DNA of 26,384 nucleotides from JAVBKB01 sp031554275 (GTDB lineage Bacteria; Bacillota; Bacilli; JARBTR01). Positions 15,275 through 22,762 of this stretch are shown piece after piece; positions within the stretch are counted from its first letter, which is position 1; each line of letters opens with the position of its first letter. A program made the translations under genes and the position numbers. The notes under the pieces were generated by a model. That model worked only from the letters and a program-made list of their open reading frames with translations, did not search any database and was not told the origin of the DNA. The stretch spans positions 1 to 26,384 of the forward strand of contig JAVBKB010000189.1 of assembly GCA_031554275.1 (NCBI GenBank), given 5' to 3'.

Positions 15275-15721
15275 TTGTCGATTAAAGACAAATTTAAATC
15301 CATTTTTGCTATGGATGATGAAGATGATGATGATTATGAAGATGAAATGACTGACACAAGCCATGCAGATGCAAAACCTGCAGCGCTAAGTCGCAAAACA
15401 AAGCAAAATGTATATAGTATCCCAGGCGGGCAAAAATCATTACAAGTGATGTTGGTCGAACCAGTGAATTATGCTGATTCCCAAATCATTGCGGATCATT
15501 TAAAAAACCAACGAAGTGTAGTCATTAATCTTCATTTGATGAGTGAAACACAGTCAAGAAGGATTCTAGATTTCCTTTCTGGACATATATATGCTATAAA
15601 TGGAGATATACAGAGAATTGGTTCTAATATCTTTATTTGTACACCAGATTGTGTTGAGATTACTGGCGCTATTTCTGCATTTGAAAACGAACAAGATGAC
15701 GAAAATGGTAGGTGGCAATAG
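15275..15721 (+). CDS. sepF: Cell division protein SepF
   Basis: SepF binds the FtsZ tail and the membrane, forms arcs that shape the septum and partly overlaps FtsA in function. The 148-residue protein starts with a short amphipathic membrane helix (MSIKDKFKSIFAMD). A very acidic linker follows (runs of D/E), then the globular domain: QVMLVEPVNYADSQIIADHL, LKNQRSVVINL, RRILDFLSGHIYAINGDIQR, IGSNIFICTPDCVEI. The TTG start at 15275 is favoured by GAGGTG 6 bases upstream and by the family N-terminus; a GTG at 15266 lies inside that ribosome site. Its stop overlaps or abuts the start of ylmG. Confidence 0.95.
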   Translation: MSIKDKFKSIFAMDDEDDDDYEDEMTDTSHADAKPAALSRKTKQNVYSIPGGQKSLQVMLVEPVNYADSQIIADHLKNQRSVVINLHLMSETQSRRILDFLSGHIYAINGDIQRIGSNIFICTPDCVEITGAISAFENEQDDENGRWQ

Positions 15722-15723
15722 CT

Positions 15724-15987
15724 TTGGAGTTTATTTTTAGAGTAATACTTTATGCAGCCGATTTTTATCGCTATGCTGTTATTATCTATGTGATTTCGAC
15801 TTGGATTCCAGATATTCGAAGAACCAGTTTTGGACGGTTCTTGGCAACCATATGCGAGCCACTCCTAACCCCATTTAGAAGAATAATCCCACCAATTGGC
15901 GGTCTCGATCTTTCGCCATTAGTGGCAATATTAACACTATTGCTTGCTACAGATGGATTAAGAAGGATCTTTGCAATTTTGCTGTAA
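15724..15987 (+). CDS. ylmG: YggT/YlmG-family membrane protein
   Basis: This small integral membrane protein has two hydrophobic segments, around VILYAADFYRYAVIIYVIST and LVAILTLLLATDGL. They flank the conserved WIPDIRRTSFGRFLATICEP-LLTPFRRIIPPIGGLDLSP core of the YGGT family. The family is tied to division-site or membrane organisation in bacteria and chloroplasts, but its molecular role is not settled. The TTG start at 15724 (87 residues) is preferred because AGGTGG (15709-15714) is 9 bases upstream. GTG 15712 would give 91 residues and overlap sepF by 10 bases but lacks a good ribosome site. Either way translation is coupled to sepF. Confidence 0.9.
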   Translation: MEFIFRVILYAADFYRYAVIIYVISTWIPDIRRTSFGRFLATICEPLLTPFRRIIPPIGGLDLSPLVAILTLLLATDGLRRIFAILL

Positions 15988-16033
15988 GCTCTAAAGGGTT
16001 TTGGAAATATCAAAATATATAATTCTTAGAAAG

Positions 16034-16071
16034 AACGAGCTATTGCCTGATTAGGAGCAATATCTCGTTTT
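16034..16071 (+). terminator. Intrinsic terminator after ylmG
   Basis: AACGAGCTATTGC (16034-16046) pairs with GCAATATCTCGTT (16057-16069), with one C-T mismatch, and is followed by Ts. It ends the pgeF-ylmE-sepF-ylmG unit, so divIVA needs its own promoter. Confidence 0.75.
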
Positions 16072-16331
16072 CAAGTTGTGAATAACCAGATGAGCCTGAT
16101 TTTGGGAAACTGATTTGTCTTTTATCAATTTGAATCCAGTGAATAAACATCTGTAAGAAAATGAGTCCTTCACAGCAACTTGCAATTAATTCAGATCTAG
16201 AAATTCAGATTCTGTAGAAAATAGTGAAGAAATTCAGACTATGTTGTAGAAATTAGTTGATTAAAGTGAAAAAGTGTTTCAATTTATTCAAAAAAATTTC
16301 TTCTCATGCACTAAAAATTGTGAAAAAGATG

Positions 16332-16337
16332 TATAAT
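16332..16337 (+). promoter_or_regulatory. -10 element of the divIVA promoter
   Basis: A perfect TATAAT, 35 bases before the divIVA ATG. The -35 region is poor (TGCACT at 18-base spacing). A T-tract (16352-16360) and the strong ribosome site GGAGGGG (16361-16367) follow. Confidence 0.45.
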
Positions 16338-16372
16338 ATACTAAGTAAATATTTTTTTTTGGAGGGGCACTT

Positions 16373-17566
16373 ATGACTTTAACACCGAATGAAATACATA
16401 ATAAAGAGTTTACACGTGGTTTTAGAGGGTACAAGGAAGACGATGTAAATGAGTTTCTTAGTCTAATTATGAAAGATTATGAGGATTATCGTCATCAATC
16501 GAAGATTCTGGAAGATCAGAATTCAGAACTGCGATCGAAACTCGAAAAATATACAGGAATCAAGGATTCATTAAATAAATCTATCCTAATCGCTCAAGAA
16601 GCTGTCGCTACATTGAAGAAGAACGCTCAAGACGAGTCGAATTTGATAATTCGTGAGGCGGAAAAAAATGCAGATAGAATTTTGAATGAAGCTCTCGCTA
16701 AGACATCTCGTATAACACTTGAAAATGAAGAATTAAGAAATCAAGTATCATTATATAAGTCGAAATTCAAAATGCTAGTCGAGTCTCAGATGAAAATGAT
16801 TTCTGAAACTGATTGGTTGGAGTCCCAAGGTAAACAAAATGCGAACTTCTCTGAAATACTTGAGAACACACAAAAAGAGGTTTCTGATTTAGAAGCAAAG
16901 GAATCGATTGATCATTTTAAATCGAGTTTTGTTGAAGAAGTGGCAAGTGAAGTACCTAACGATAATTACAAATCAAGTGAAGCTAGTGTTGAAGAGAACA
17001 ACCAGTTTGCAAATCTTAATTTAGAGGATCTGTTAATTACTGATGCAGATGCGGATCCGAATCCGGATCCTTTTGAGTTCGAGCAGAAATTAGGTAAAGA
17101 AATCGAGAAAATTGATAAAGAATTTGAGCAAATAAACAAGGAATTCGAACTGTTGGATCAGGTTACAATTGATAGTACGAATTTAGACAAAACTGTAGTC
17201 ATCAATGAAGAAATCGATCAACTTATTAAGCCTGAGGATAATCTTGCTAATCCAATTGAAATTGAAGAAGATTTTAATCTGAAAGAATTTTTAGAGAATG
17301 ATGATTTCTTAGATGAAAATGATGAAGATCTTGAAGAGAAAGAATTGATAAGTCAGTATTATGCTGAAGGAACAAAACAAGAATCATTTGAACATGGAAG
17401 TGCTATTGCGAATTTAAATGCTGTTGCCAATTTAAAAGAAGACATAATTCCCGAAGAAAAAATAATTCTCGAAGAAAAAATAATTTCCGAAGAAAAAATA
17501 ATTCCCGAAGAAAAAACACCACCCAAACAGAAATTGCGTTTCCGTACTAAGAAAAACTTTGATTAA
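16373..17566 (+). CDS. divIVA: Cell division/polarity protein DivIVA with long acidic C-terminal extension
   Basis: DivIVA binds negatively curved membrane at poles and septa and positions division, polarity and sporulation factors. The N-terminal domain is textbook: MTLTPNEIHNKEFTRGFRGY, with the membrane-insertion pair F17/R18. Long coiled coils follow (about 25-160), including NKSILIAQEAVATLKK and REAEKNADRILNEAL. B. subtilis DivIVA ends near residue 164; this protein has 397. The extra 230 residues are strongly acidic and probably disordered. Part is heptad-like (KEIEKIDKEFEQINKEFELL, about 243-262), then come four perfect-length hexapeptide repeats II[P/L/S]EEK (residues 358-381), and a basic end KQKLRFRTKKNF. 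Such tails exist in some DivIVA-like proteins, but the partner is unknown. The ATG has GGAGGGG just upstream. Confidence 0.95.
   Translation: MTLTPNEIHNKEFTRGFRGYKEDDVNEFLSLIMKDYEDYRHQSKILEDQNSELRSKLEKYTGIKDSLNKSILIAQEAVATLKKNAQDESNLIIREAEKNADRILNEALAKTSRITLENEELRNQVSLYKSKFKMLVESQMKMISETDWLESQGKQNANFSEILENTQKEVSDLEAKESIDHFKSSFVEEVASEVPNDNYKSSEASVEENNQFANLNLEDLLITDADADPNPDPFEFEQKLGKEIEKIDKEFEQINKEFELLDQVTIDSTNLDKTVVINEEIDQLIKPEDNLANPIEIEEDFNLKEFLENDDFLDENDEDLEEKELISQYYAEGTKQESFEHGSAIANLNAVANLKEDIIPEEKIILEEKIISEEKIIPEEKTPPKQKLRFRTKKNFD
17444..17515 (+). repeat. Four tandem 18-bp repeats inside divIVA
   Basis: The unit ATAATTCCCGAAGAAAAA occurs at 17444-17461, 17462-17479, 17480-17497 and 17498-17515 with one or two substitutions at the CCC codon (CTC, TCC, CCC). 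It encodes IIPEEK, IILEEK, IISEEK, IIPEEK. The repeats are in frame, so copy number can change without a frameshift. Confidence 0.95.
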
Positions 17567-17587
17567 TTTCTTTAAATGAAGTATGAT
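17559..17587 (+). promoter_or_regulatory. Promoter of the ileS T-box leader, overlapping the divIVA stop
   Basis: TTGATT (17559-17564), a 17-base spacer and TATGAT (17582-17587) match the sigma-A consensus at 4 and 5 of 6 positions. The -35 overlaps the last codons and TAA of divIVA. Transcription would start near 17594, just before T-box stem I. Confidence 0.65.
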
Positions 17588-17593
17588 GGTGAC

Positions 17594-17840
17594 TATAAAA
17601 AACGATGACGAGAATAGTAGGAACTTTTGTCAACTAGAATAAAGCGAGTTGGAAATGGTGTAAGCCAACCTAGTGAAAGTTTTGAAATCATCTCTGAGTC
17701 TTTAAGTGAAGTTAGTAGCTTAAAGCGTTTCAGCCATGTTACGGTTGCTAAAGTGTATATGCGATTCAACATTGCTTATATCAATTAGGGTGGTACCACG
17801 AAAAAGCCTTTCGTCCCTTTCGGGATGAAAGGCTTTTATA
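17594..17840 (+). ncRNA. Isoleucine T-box riboswitch upstream of ileS
   Basis: T-box leaders sense uncharged tRNA: the specifier codon pairs with the anticodon, and the T-box bulge pairs with the free NCCA end, favouring an antiterminator. Stem I is closed by GACGAGA with TCTCTGAGTC. It contains AGTA and the distal GAGTTGGAAATGGTG...AGCCAAC loop. The specifier loop reads GAA-ATC-A, with ATC at 17687-17689, an isoleucine codon. Stem III is CTTTAAG...CTTAAAG (about 17699-17738). The T-box AGGGTGGTACCACG is at 17787-17800; its TGGT is complementary to ACCA of tRNA-Ile. It matches the downstream gene exactly. Confidence 0.93.
17802..17838 (+). terminator. T-box-controlled terminator before ileS
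   Basis: AAAAGCCTTTCGTCCC pairs with GGGATGAAAGGCTTTT around TTTC, giving a long stem with a T-rich 3' arm. It overlaps the 3' part of the T-box antiterminator, so the two structures are exclusive. Confidence 0.9.
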
Positions 17841-17895
17841 GTGGTCTAATTAGACTGGCAAAGAAATGAATAATTGCGATAGGAGAGAGATATTT

Positions 17896-20649
17896 ATGGA
17901 CTACAAGAATACGTTAAGAATGCCAGTTACAGATTTTCCGATGAAGGGAAACTTGCCTGCTCGTGAACCAGAAATTCAAGCAAGATGGCAAGAGCTAGAT
18001 ATTTATAAACTTGTGCAGGAGCGGACAAATGGTCGCCCAACGTACATCTTACATGATGGACCTCCATATGCAAATGGAGATTTGCATATGGGACATGCGC
18101 TAAACAAAGTGTTAAAGGATATGACTGTGCGCTCTCGCTCAATGATGGGCTACCATGCACCTTATGTGCCTGGATGGGATACTCACGGATTGCCAATTGA
18201 AACGGCACTTGCAAAGAGTGGTAAAGTAGATCGCAAGAAAATGTCTGTTGCTGATTTCCGAAAGTTATGCGAAGAGTATGCACTTGGTCAAATTGATAAC
18301 CAACGTAAGCAGTTCAAAAGCCTTGCTATTAGAGGGGACTGGGAAAATCCATATATCACACTGAAACCAGAATTCGAAGCTGAGCAAATTAAAGTGTTTG
18401 GAGAGATGGCGAAAAAGGGATATATCTATAAAGGGTTGAAACCTGTTAATTGGTCCCCTTCAAGTGAATCTGCATTAGCAGAGGCAGAGATTGAGTATCA
18501 AGATAAGCGTTCTCCTTCTATCTATGTTGCTTTTGCTGTAACGGATGGAAAAGGTATGTTAGAGGAAGGCACGAAAATCATTATTTGGACAACAACTCCT
18601 TGGACGATTCCGGCAAACTTAGGCATTGCCGTTAATAGCGATTTTGAATATGTCGTTGCTAAAGTTGGCAATGATCAATTTGTTGTCGCCAATGACCTAT
18701 TTGAAAGTGTTTCGACATCACTTGAATGGGAAGCTCCACAAATCATGAAAAAACTTAAAGGGTCTGATTTAGAATATGTTGAGACCCAGCACCCCTTCTA
18801 TGATAGAAAGTCGCCAGTTGCCTTGTCTGATCATGTATCAATGGATGCTGGTACTGGTTGTGTGCATACATCACCAGGTCATGGTGAAGACGACTTCCTT
18901 GTTGGACAAAAATATCACTGGGGCATCATCTGTCCAGTAGATGAAAAAGGATTCATGACTGAAGAAGCACCAGGATTTGCTGGCTTATTCTATGATGATG
19001 CAAATAAAAAAATCACTGAAAAACTTGAAGAGGTTGGCGCACTACTTAAATTTGAGCTGATCACTCACTCCTATCCCCATGACTGGCGAACAAAAAAACC
19101 TACAATTTATCGTGCAACTGCGCAATGGTTTGCGTCAATCAAGGATTTCCGTGGGGATTTGTTGCAAGCCATTAGAGATACAAAGTTTGTGCCTTCTTGG
19201 GGTGAAACACGCCTTTATAACATGGTGCGTGATCGAGGAGATTGGTGTATTTCTCGTCAAAGAGCTTGGGGTGTACCAATCCCAGTATTCTATGCCGAAG
19301 ATGGCTCGCCAATTATTAATGATGAAACGATTAACCATGTCTCATCACTATTTAAGGAATTTGGGTCTAATGTTTGGTTTGAGCGGGAAGCAATTGATTT
19401 ATTGCCTGCAGGATTCAAACATCCAAACAGTCCTAATGGGAGTTTTACAAAAGAAACAGATATTATGGATGTTTGGTTTGACTCAGGGTCTTCCCATCAA
19501 GCTGTGTTGACAACTAGACCAGAGCTTCGACGCCCAGCTGATTTATATTTAGAAGGTTCTGATCAGTATCGCGGATGGTTTAATTCTTCGCTTTCAACAG
19601 CAGTTGCTGTTACGGGGATTGCACCTTATAAGGGTGTTTTGAGTCATGGCTTTGTACTGGACAAAGAGGGCCGCAAAATGAGTAAATCACTTGGTAACAT
19701 AACGTTACCTGAAACAATTGCCAAACAGTATGGTGTGGATATTCTTAGACTTTGGGTTTCCTCTGTTGACTATCAATCAGATGTTAGGATTTCAGATGAT
19801 GTGCTAAAGCAAATTGCTGAAGTATATAGAAAAATTAGAAATACCTTTAGATTCTTATTAGGAAACCTGGCTGATTTTGATGCCAACAAGAATGCGGTTG
19901 CCTTTGATCAAATGGAGAGCATCCATCAGTATGTGCTTGTTAAACTCAATCAAGTTGTGAAGACATCACTTGATGCTTACAATAATTTTTCTTTTTCAGA
20001 TATTTTCCATGCTGTTAATAATTTCTGTGCAAATGATTTGAGTGCATTCTATCTTGACTATGCAAAAGATATTCTATATTGTGATGCTGAGAATAGTGAC
20101 TCAAGACGCGCGATTCAAACTGTACTTCATCAATGTTTGATGAAGCTTGTCAAATTGTTAGTGCCTATCCTACCTCATACTACAGACGAGGCATGGAAGT
20201 ACATGAAGGATGCAGATCAAGTTAGTGTGCAGCTTTGTGATTTCCCTGCGGTAGAGGAAATTGTCAATGAAAATGAAATTACCGCAAAATGGGATGCTTT
20301 CTTGAATTTACGGGATGATGTGCTCAAAGCGCTTGAAGAGGCAAGAGTTGAGAAAATCATTGGTAAATCGCTTAATGCGCAAGTTAATTGTTATGTGAAT
20401 GAAGAAATTGCACTGCTCTTGACAAGTTTCTCGGAAAAATTGGAACAATTATTTATTGCTTCTAAAGTCGAATTCGCTTCCTTTTCAGCTGCTCCAAAAG
20501 AGGCAATGCAGTTTAGTGGACATGCTGTTCTTATTCAAAAGGCAGTAGGAGAAACTTGTGAGCGCTGTTGGAATATCAGTGAAGAAGTAGGTACAATTGG
20601 TGATGCACCAACATTGTGCAAACGTTGCGCAGAGGTTGTTACTATCTAA
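17896..20649 (+). CDS. ileS: Isoleucyl-tRNA synthetase
   Basis: This enzyme attaches isoleucine to tRNA-Ile and edits mischarged valine. It is a 917-residue class I synthetase. The HIGH motif is HMGH at 64-67 in GPPYANGDLHMGHALN. The editing domain shows IIWTTTPWTIPANLGIAV and DAGTGCVHTSPGHGEDDF. The GWDTHGLPIE and WFDSGSSHQAV elements are in place and KMSKS is at 594-598. The C-terminal zinc ribbon has C888-xx-C891 and C908-xx-C911, the bacterial type-1 form seen in B. subtilis. ATG 17896 follows AGGAGAG; the ATG at 17866 lacks a ribosome site. Expression is set by the isoleucine T-box. lspA follows 29 bases later. Confidence 0.98.
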   Translation: MDYKNTLRMPVTDFPMKGNLPAREPEIQARWQELDIYKLVQERTNGRPTYILHDGPPYANGDLHMGHALNKVLKDMTVRSRSMMGYHAPYVPGWDTHGLPIETALAKSGKVDRKKMSVADFRKLCEEYALGQIDNQRKQFKSLAIRGDWENPYITLKPEFEAEQIKVFGEMAKKGYIYKGLKPVNWSPSSESALAEAEIEYQDKRSPSIYVAFAVTDGKGMLEEGTKIIIWTTTPWTIPANLGIAVNSDFEYVVAKVGNDQFVVANDLFESVSTSLEWEAPQIMKKLKGSDLEYVETQHPFYDRKSPVALSDHVSMDAGTGCVHTSPGHGEDDFLVGQKYHWGIICPVDEKGFMTEEAPGFAGLFYDDANKKITEKLEEVGALLKFELITHSYPHDWRTKKPTIYRATAQWFASIKDFRGDLLQAIRDTKFVPSWGETRLYNMVRDRGDWCISRQRAWGVPIPVFYAEDGSPIINDETINHVSSLFKEFGSNVWFEREAIDLLPAGFKHPNSPNGSFTKETDIMDVWFDSGSSHQAVLTTRPELRRPADLYLEGSDQYRGWFNSSLSTAVAVTGIAPYKGVLSHGFVLDKEGRKMSKSLGNITLPETIAKQYGVDILRLWVSSVDYQSDVRISDDVLKQIAEVYRKIRNTFRFLLGNLADFDANKNAVAFDQMESIHQYVLVKLNQVVKTSLDAYNNFSFSDIFHAVNNFCANDLSAFYLDYAKDILYCDAENSDSRRAIQTVLHQCLMKLVKLLVPILPHTTDEAWKYMKDADQVSVQLCDFPAVEEIVNENEITAKWDAFLNLRDDVLKALEEARVEKIIGKSLNAQVNCYVNEEIALLLTSFSEKLEQLFIASKVEFASFSAAPKEAMQFSGHAVLIQKAVGETCERCWNISEEVGTIGDAPTLCKRCAEVVTI

Positions 20650-20678
20650 ACATTTCACTAGGAAATACGGAGGAGACA

Positions 20679-21143
20679 ATGAAAAAATACTATTTAGTCA
20701 CTTGTTTAGTGATTGTAATAGATCAATTCACAAAGTGGTTAATTATTTCAAAAATGAGCTTTGGTCAAAGTATTGAACTAATCCCACAGGTTTTTAATAT
20801 TACCTCGCACCGAAACCAGGGAGGAGCATGGGGTATATTACAAGGGAAAATGGTGTTTTTCTATATCTTGACAACCGTTGTTATCGGGATAATCATATTT
20901 ATCTTACAACGATATGGAAGAACCAATACATTGTTGGCTTTTGGATTATGCTTAAATCTTGGTGGCGCAATTGGAAACTTCGCTGATAGATTATTCCGAA
21001 AGGAAGTTGTCGATTTTCTTCATATCACTTTTATCGACTTCCCTGTGTTTAATGTCGCTGACATGGCGCTTACTGCTGGTGTGATTTTGTTAATGGTTCA
21101 TATGCTTTTTGATGGGAAAGTGAGTAGTGTTGAAAACAACTGA
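20679..21143 (+). CDS. lspA: Lipoprotein signal peptidase LspA
   Basis: LspA is a membrane aspartic protease (SPase II) that removes the signal peptide from diacylglyceryl-modified prolipoproteins. The protein has 154 residues with four membrane segments. Catalytic aspartates D103 in LGGAIGNFADRL and D128 in FNVADMALTAG are present, as are the conserved D15 (IDQFTKW) and N46-QGGAWG. ATG 20679 has GGAGGA a few bases upstream and gives the family N-terminus. It lies 29 bases after ileS, and its stop TGA overlaps the start of the pseudouridine synthase gene, so both are translationally coupled. ylyA, which lies between ileS and lspA in B. subtilis, is missing. Confidence 0.97.
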   Translation: MKKYYLVTCLVIVIDQFTKWLIISKMSFGQSIELIPQVFNITSHRNQGGAWGILQGKMVFFYILTTVVIGIIIFILQRYGRTNTLLAFGLCLNLGGAIGNFADRLFRKEVVDFLHITFIDFPVFNVADMALTAGVILLMVHMLFDGKVSSVENN

Positions 21144-22050
21144 TAGAATACAAATTGTAGTTCGAGAAGAGCAAATTGGAGAACGCATCGATAAACTGAT
21201 TTCTGGGGCAGCAGGTCAGTTCTCCAGATCACAAATTCAACAATTGATGAAGGATGGGCATATCGAGGTTAATGATGCACCTGCTAAAGCGAATTATAAG
21301 TGTAAGCCAGGTGACAAGATTACGATTGTCGTTCCCGAACTAGTTCCATTAGAAGTGAGGGCAGAGGAGGTTCCTTTAGAAATTTATTACGAAGACAGTG
21401 ATGTAATCGTTGTGAATAAACCTAAAGGAATGGTTGTTCACCCTGCAGTTGGTCATGTTTCAGGTACATTGGTCAATGCATTGCTATTTCATTGTAAAGA
21501 TCTATCTGGGATTAATGGAATATTGCGTCCGGGAATCGTGCATCGAATAGATAAGGATACATCAGGGTTATTGATGGTTGCCAAAAATGACACTGCTCAT
21601 GTGGGGCTAGTAACGCAACTGCAAGAGAAAACAGTGACACGTAAGTATCAAGCAATTGTTCATGGTGAAATTCTACATGATACTGGTACAGTGGAAGCGC
21701 CAATCGGTCGTGACAAACATGATCGACAAGCGATGACCGTAACCAATGAAAATGCTAGGGACGCAGTTACACATTTTCATGTGTTGGAGCGATTTTCAGG
21801 GTTTACGCATATTGAATGCCAACTAGAAACTGGGAGAACACATCAAATTCGTGTTCATATGAAATATATTGGTTATCCAATTGCAGGCGACCCGAAATAT
21901 GGACCAAGAAAAACGCTTGAACTTGAAGGGCAGGCGCTTCATGCAGGAGTGTTGGGATTTGTGCACCCAAGAACTGGTGAATATCTTGAGTTTACAGCAC
22001 CTTTACCACAATATTTCCAGGAAACGCTAGCACAACTTCGAAACCTATAA
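21127..22050 (+). CDS. rluD: RluA/RluD-family pseudouridine synthase (YlyB)
   Basis: This enzyme converts uridines in RNA, most likely 23S rRNA, to pseudouridine. An N-terminal S4 RNA-binding domain (ERIDKLISGAAGQFSRSQIQ to about residue 65) precedes the RluA catalytic domain: VVNKPKGMVVHPAVGH, then HRIDKDTSGLLMVAK with catalytic D142, and later ECQLETGRTHQIRVHMKYIG and QALHAGVLGFVHP. It is 307 residues, the normal size. The start is uncertain: GTG 21127 and TTG 21130 are both possible, with AAAGTGAG at 21117-21124 as ribosome site. Both starts lie inside the end of lspA. The gene order matches ylyB of B. subtilis. The exact target uridine cannot be told. Confidence 0.93.
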   Translation: MLKTTDRIQIVVREEQIGERIDKLISGAAGQFSRSQIQQLMKDGHIEVNDAPAKANYKCKPGDKITIVVPELVPLEVRAEEVPLEIYYEDSDVIVVNKPKGMVVHPAVGHVSGTLVNALLFHCKDLSGINGILRPGIVHRIDKDTSGLLMVAKNDTAHVGLVTQLQEKTVTRKYQAIVHGEILHDTGTVEAPIGRDKHDRQAMTVTNENARDAVTHFHVLERFSGFTHIECQLETGRTHQIRVHMKYIGYPIAGDPKYGPRKTLELEGQALHAGVLGFVHPRTGEYLEFTAPLPQYFQETLAQLRNL

Positions 22051-22058
22051 TAAATATT

Positions 22059-22093
22059 GTAAGGCGTAAATCTGTTGTGGATTTACGCCTTAC
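22059..22093 (+). terminator. Strong terminator between convergent rluD and tlp
   Basis: GTAAGGCGTAAATC (22059-22072) pairs perfectly over 14 bp with GATTTACGCCTTAC (22080-22093) around a 7-base loop. The 3' flank is TTATTTG, so it works best on the plus strand after rluD, but its symmetry may also serve tlp. Confidence 0.8.
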
Positions 22094-22105
22094 TTATTTG
22101 AATCT

Positions 22106-22327
22106 TTACTCATTTAATTTGCGTTTAGCTGCTTCTTCCTTCATTTCACTTTTGAATCCCTTAAGTGATTCTTCTCTTCGTTTGTTCTTTTCAGTTAACT
22201 CGATTTTGATCTTCTCGTCTGTTGTACCTGCTATCATATCTTCTGCGAATTCAATATTCTGAAGGGTATTGTCAATATGTTTTTGGATTTTTTTTGCGCT
22301 ATCGTAACGATTATCTAGTTTGCTCAT
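22106..22327 (-). CDS. tlp: Small acid-soluble spore protein Tlp
   Basis: Tlp is a minor, thioredoxin-like-named small acid-soluble protein found in the spore core. In B. subtilis it is made by SigG in the forespore. The 73-residue protein is helical, charged and without cysteine. It matches the family pattern: NRYDSAKKIQKHIDNTLQNI, EFAEDMI, then EKNKRREESLKGFKSEMKEE and AAKRK. The ATG at 22327 has AGAGGAAA about 9 bases upstream. Its start overlaps the end of a 36-codon ORF in another frame (22311-22421), so translation is probably coupled. In B. subtilis tlp is the second gene of an sspN-tlp operon; the layout is analogous. I could not find a clean sigma-G promoter. Confidence 0.85.
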   Translation of the reverse strand: MSKLDNRYDSAKKIQKHIDNTLQNIEFAEDMIAGTTDEKIKIELTEKNKRREESLKGFKSEMKEEAAKRKLNE

Positions 22328-22421
22328 TTTTGTTTTCCTCTTGAACCTTTTGCTCTTGTTCCTCTTTTATCTCACAATTCTCTGTCTTGTTCATTTGTTG
22401 GTTTTTGTTTTGCTTGGTCAT
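22311..22421 (-). CDS. Hypothetical 36-residue hydrophilic protein upstream of tlp
   Basis: This tiny ORF has ATG at 22421 preceded by a good ribosome site (AGGAG, 7 bases away) and ends in TAA at 22311, overlapping the tlp start by 17 bases. The peptide begins MTKQNKNQQMNKTENCEIKE and ends NKNEQTR. It is almost wholly made of K, N, Q and E, has a single cysteine (C16) and no hydrophobic core. B. subtilis has the small spore protein gene sspN at this place, but I see no clear sequence match. It could be a minor spore protein or a leader cistron that couples translation into tlp. Confidence 0.55.
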   Translation of the reverse strand: MTKQNKNQQMNKTENCEIKEEQEQKVQEENKNEQTR

Positions 22422-22538
22422 TGTCCTGCTCCTATCAATAATTATTTGCAGTTACTTCATCAACCCTAATGCAATACTTTGATAAATAACTGCTATACTA
22501 TTTTGGAGGGTTTTGAAAAATTTATTCATCAAATGAGA

Positions 22539-22568
22539 TTGACATTTGCTCGGTGTTTACGTTAGGAT
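22539..22568 (+). promoter_or_regulatory. Promoter of pyrR-pyrP
   Basis: A perfect TTGACA (22539-22544) is followed after 18 bases by TAGGAT (22563-22568; 4 of 6). GATAAT at 22566-22571 is a better -10 but 21 bases away. Transcription would start near 22577, giving a leader of about 185 bases. Confidence 0.5.
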
Positions 22569-22595
22569 AATTGTAATTAAATACTGCCTTTAAAC

Positions 22596-22672
22596 AAACC
22601 CCGTGAGGTTAAGAAGGAACTTGCTTTGAAGAATCATGATTATTCCTCTTACCTATGGGTAGGAGTTTTTTT
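22596..22672 (+). promoter_or_regulatory. PyrR-regulated attenuator in the pyrR leader
   Basis: AAACCCCGTGAGGTT (22596-22610) matches the conserved PyrR-binding loop (CCnGnGAGGYT). In Bacilli, PyrR with UMP binds this anti-antiterminator hairpin and lets a downstream terminator form. That terminator is present: CTCTTACC (22646-22653) pairs with GGTAGGAG (22658-22665, one G-U) around TATG, followed by seven Ts (22666-22672). Pyrimidine excess should therefore lower pyrR-pyrP expression. The remaining leader (22422-22538) holds no other feature I can support. Confidence 0.8.
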
Positions 22673-22762
22673 AATCTCATTTTCAGATTATTGGTAATAT
22701 ATCTTGATTTATACGAATGAGCAACCAAACGGAAGAGGACTTAGCATAGTGAGGTAAATCCG

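Larger units (their letters stand above)
15988..16372. other. Gene-free 385-bp stretch between ylmG and divIVA
   Basis: It holds a terminator at 16034-16071 and the divIVA -10 at 16332-16337. Between them (16072-16320) I see only A+T-rich sequence with no ORF of note. In B. subtilis the S4-domain gene ylmH sits in this position, so it has been lost or moved. Confidence 0.6.

Noticed and set aside
19079..19510. 143-codon plus-strand frame inside ileS
   Set aside because: It is a different frame of a continuous, conserved synthetase gene.
22505..22536. Possible leader peptide after GGAGGG before pyrR
   Set aside because: The TTG is only about 3 bases from the ribosome-site core and the frame is 7 codons; it also lies upstream of the likely transcription start.
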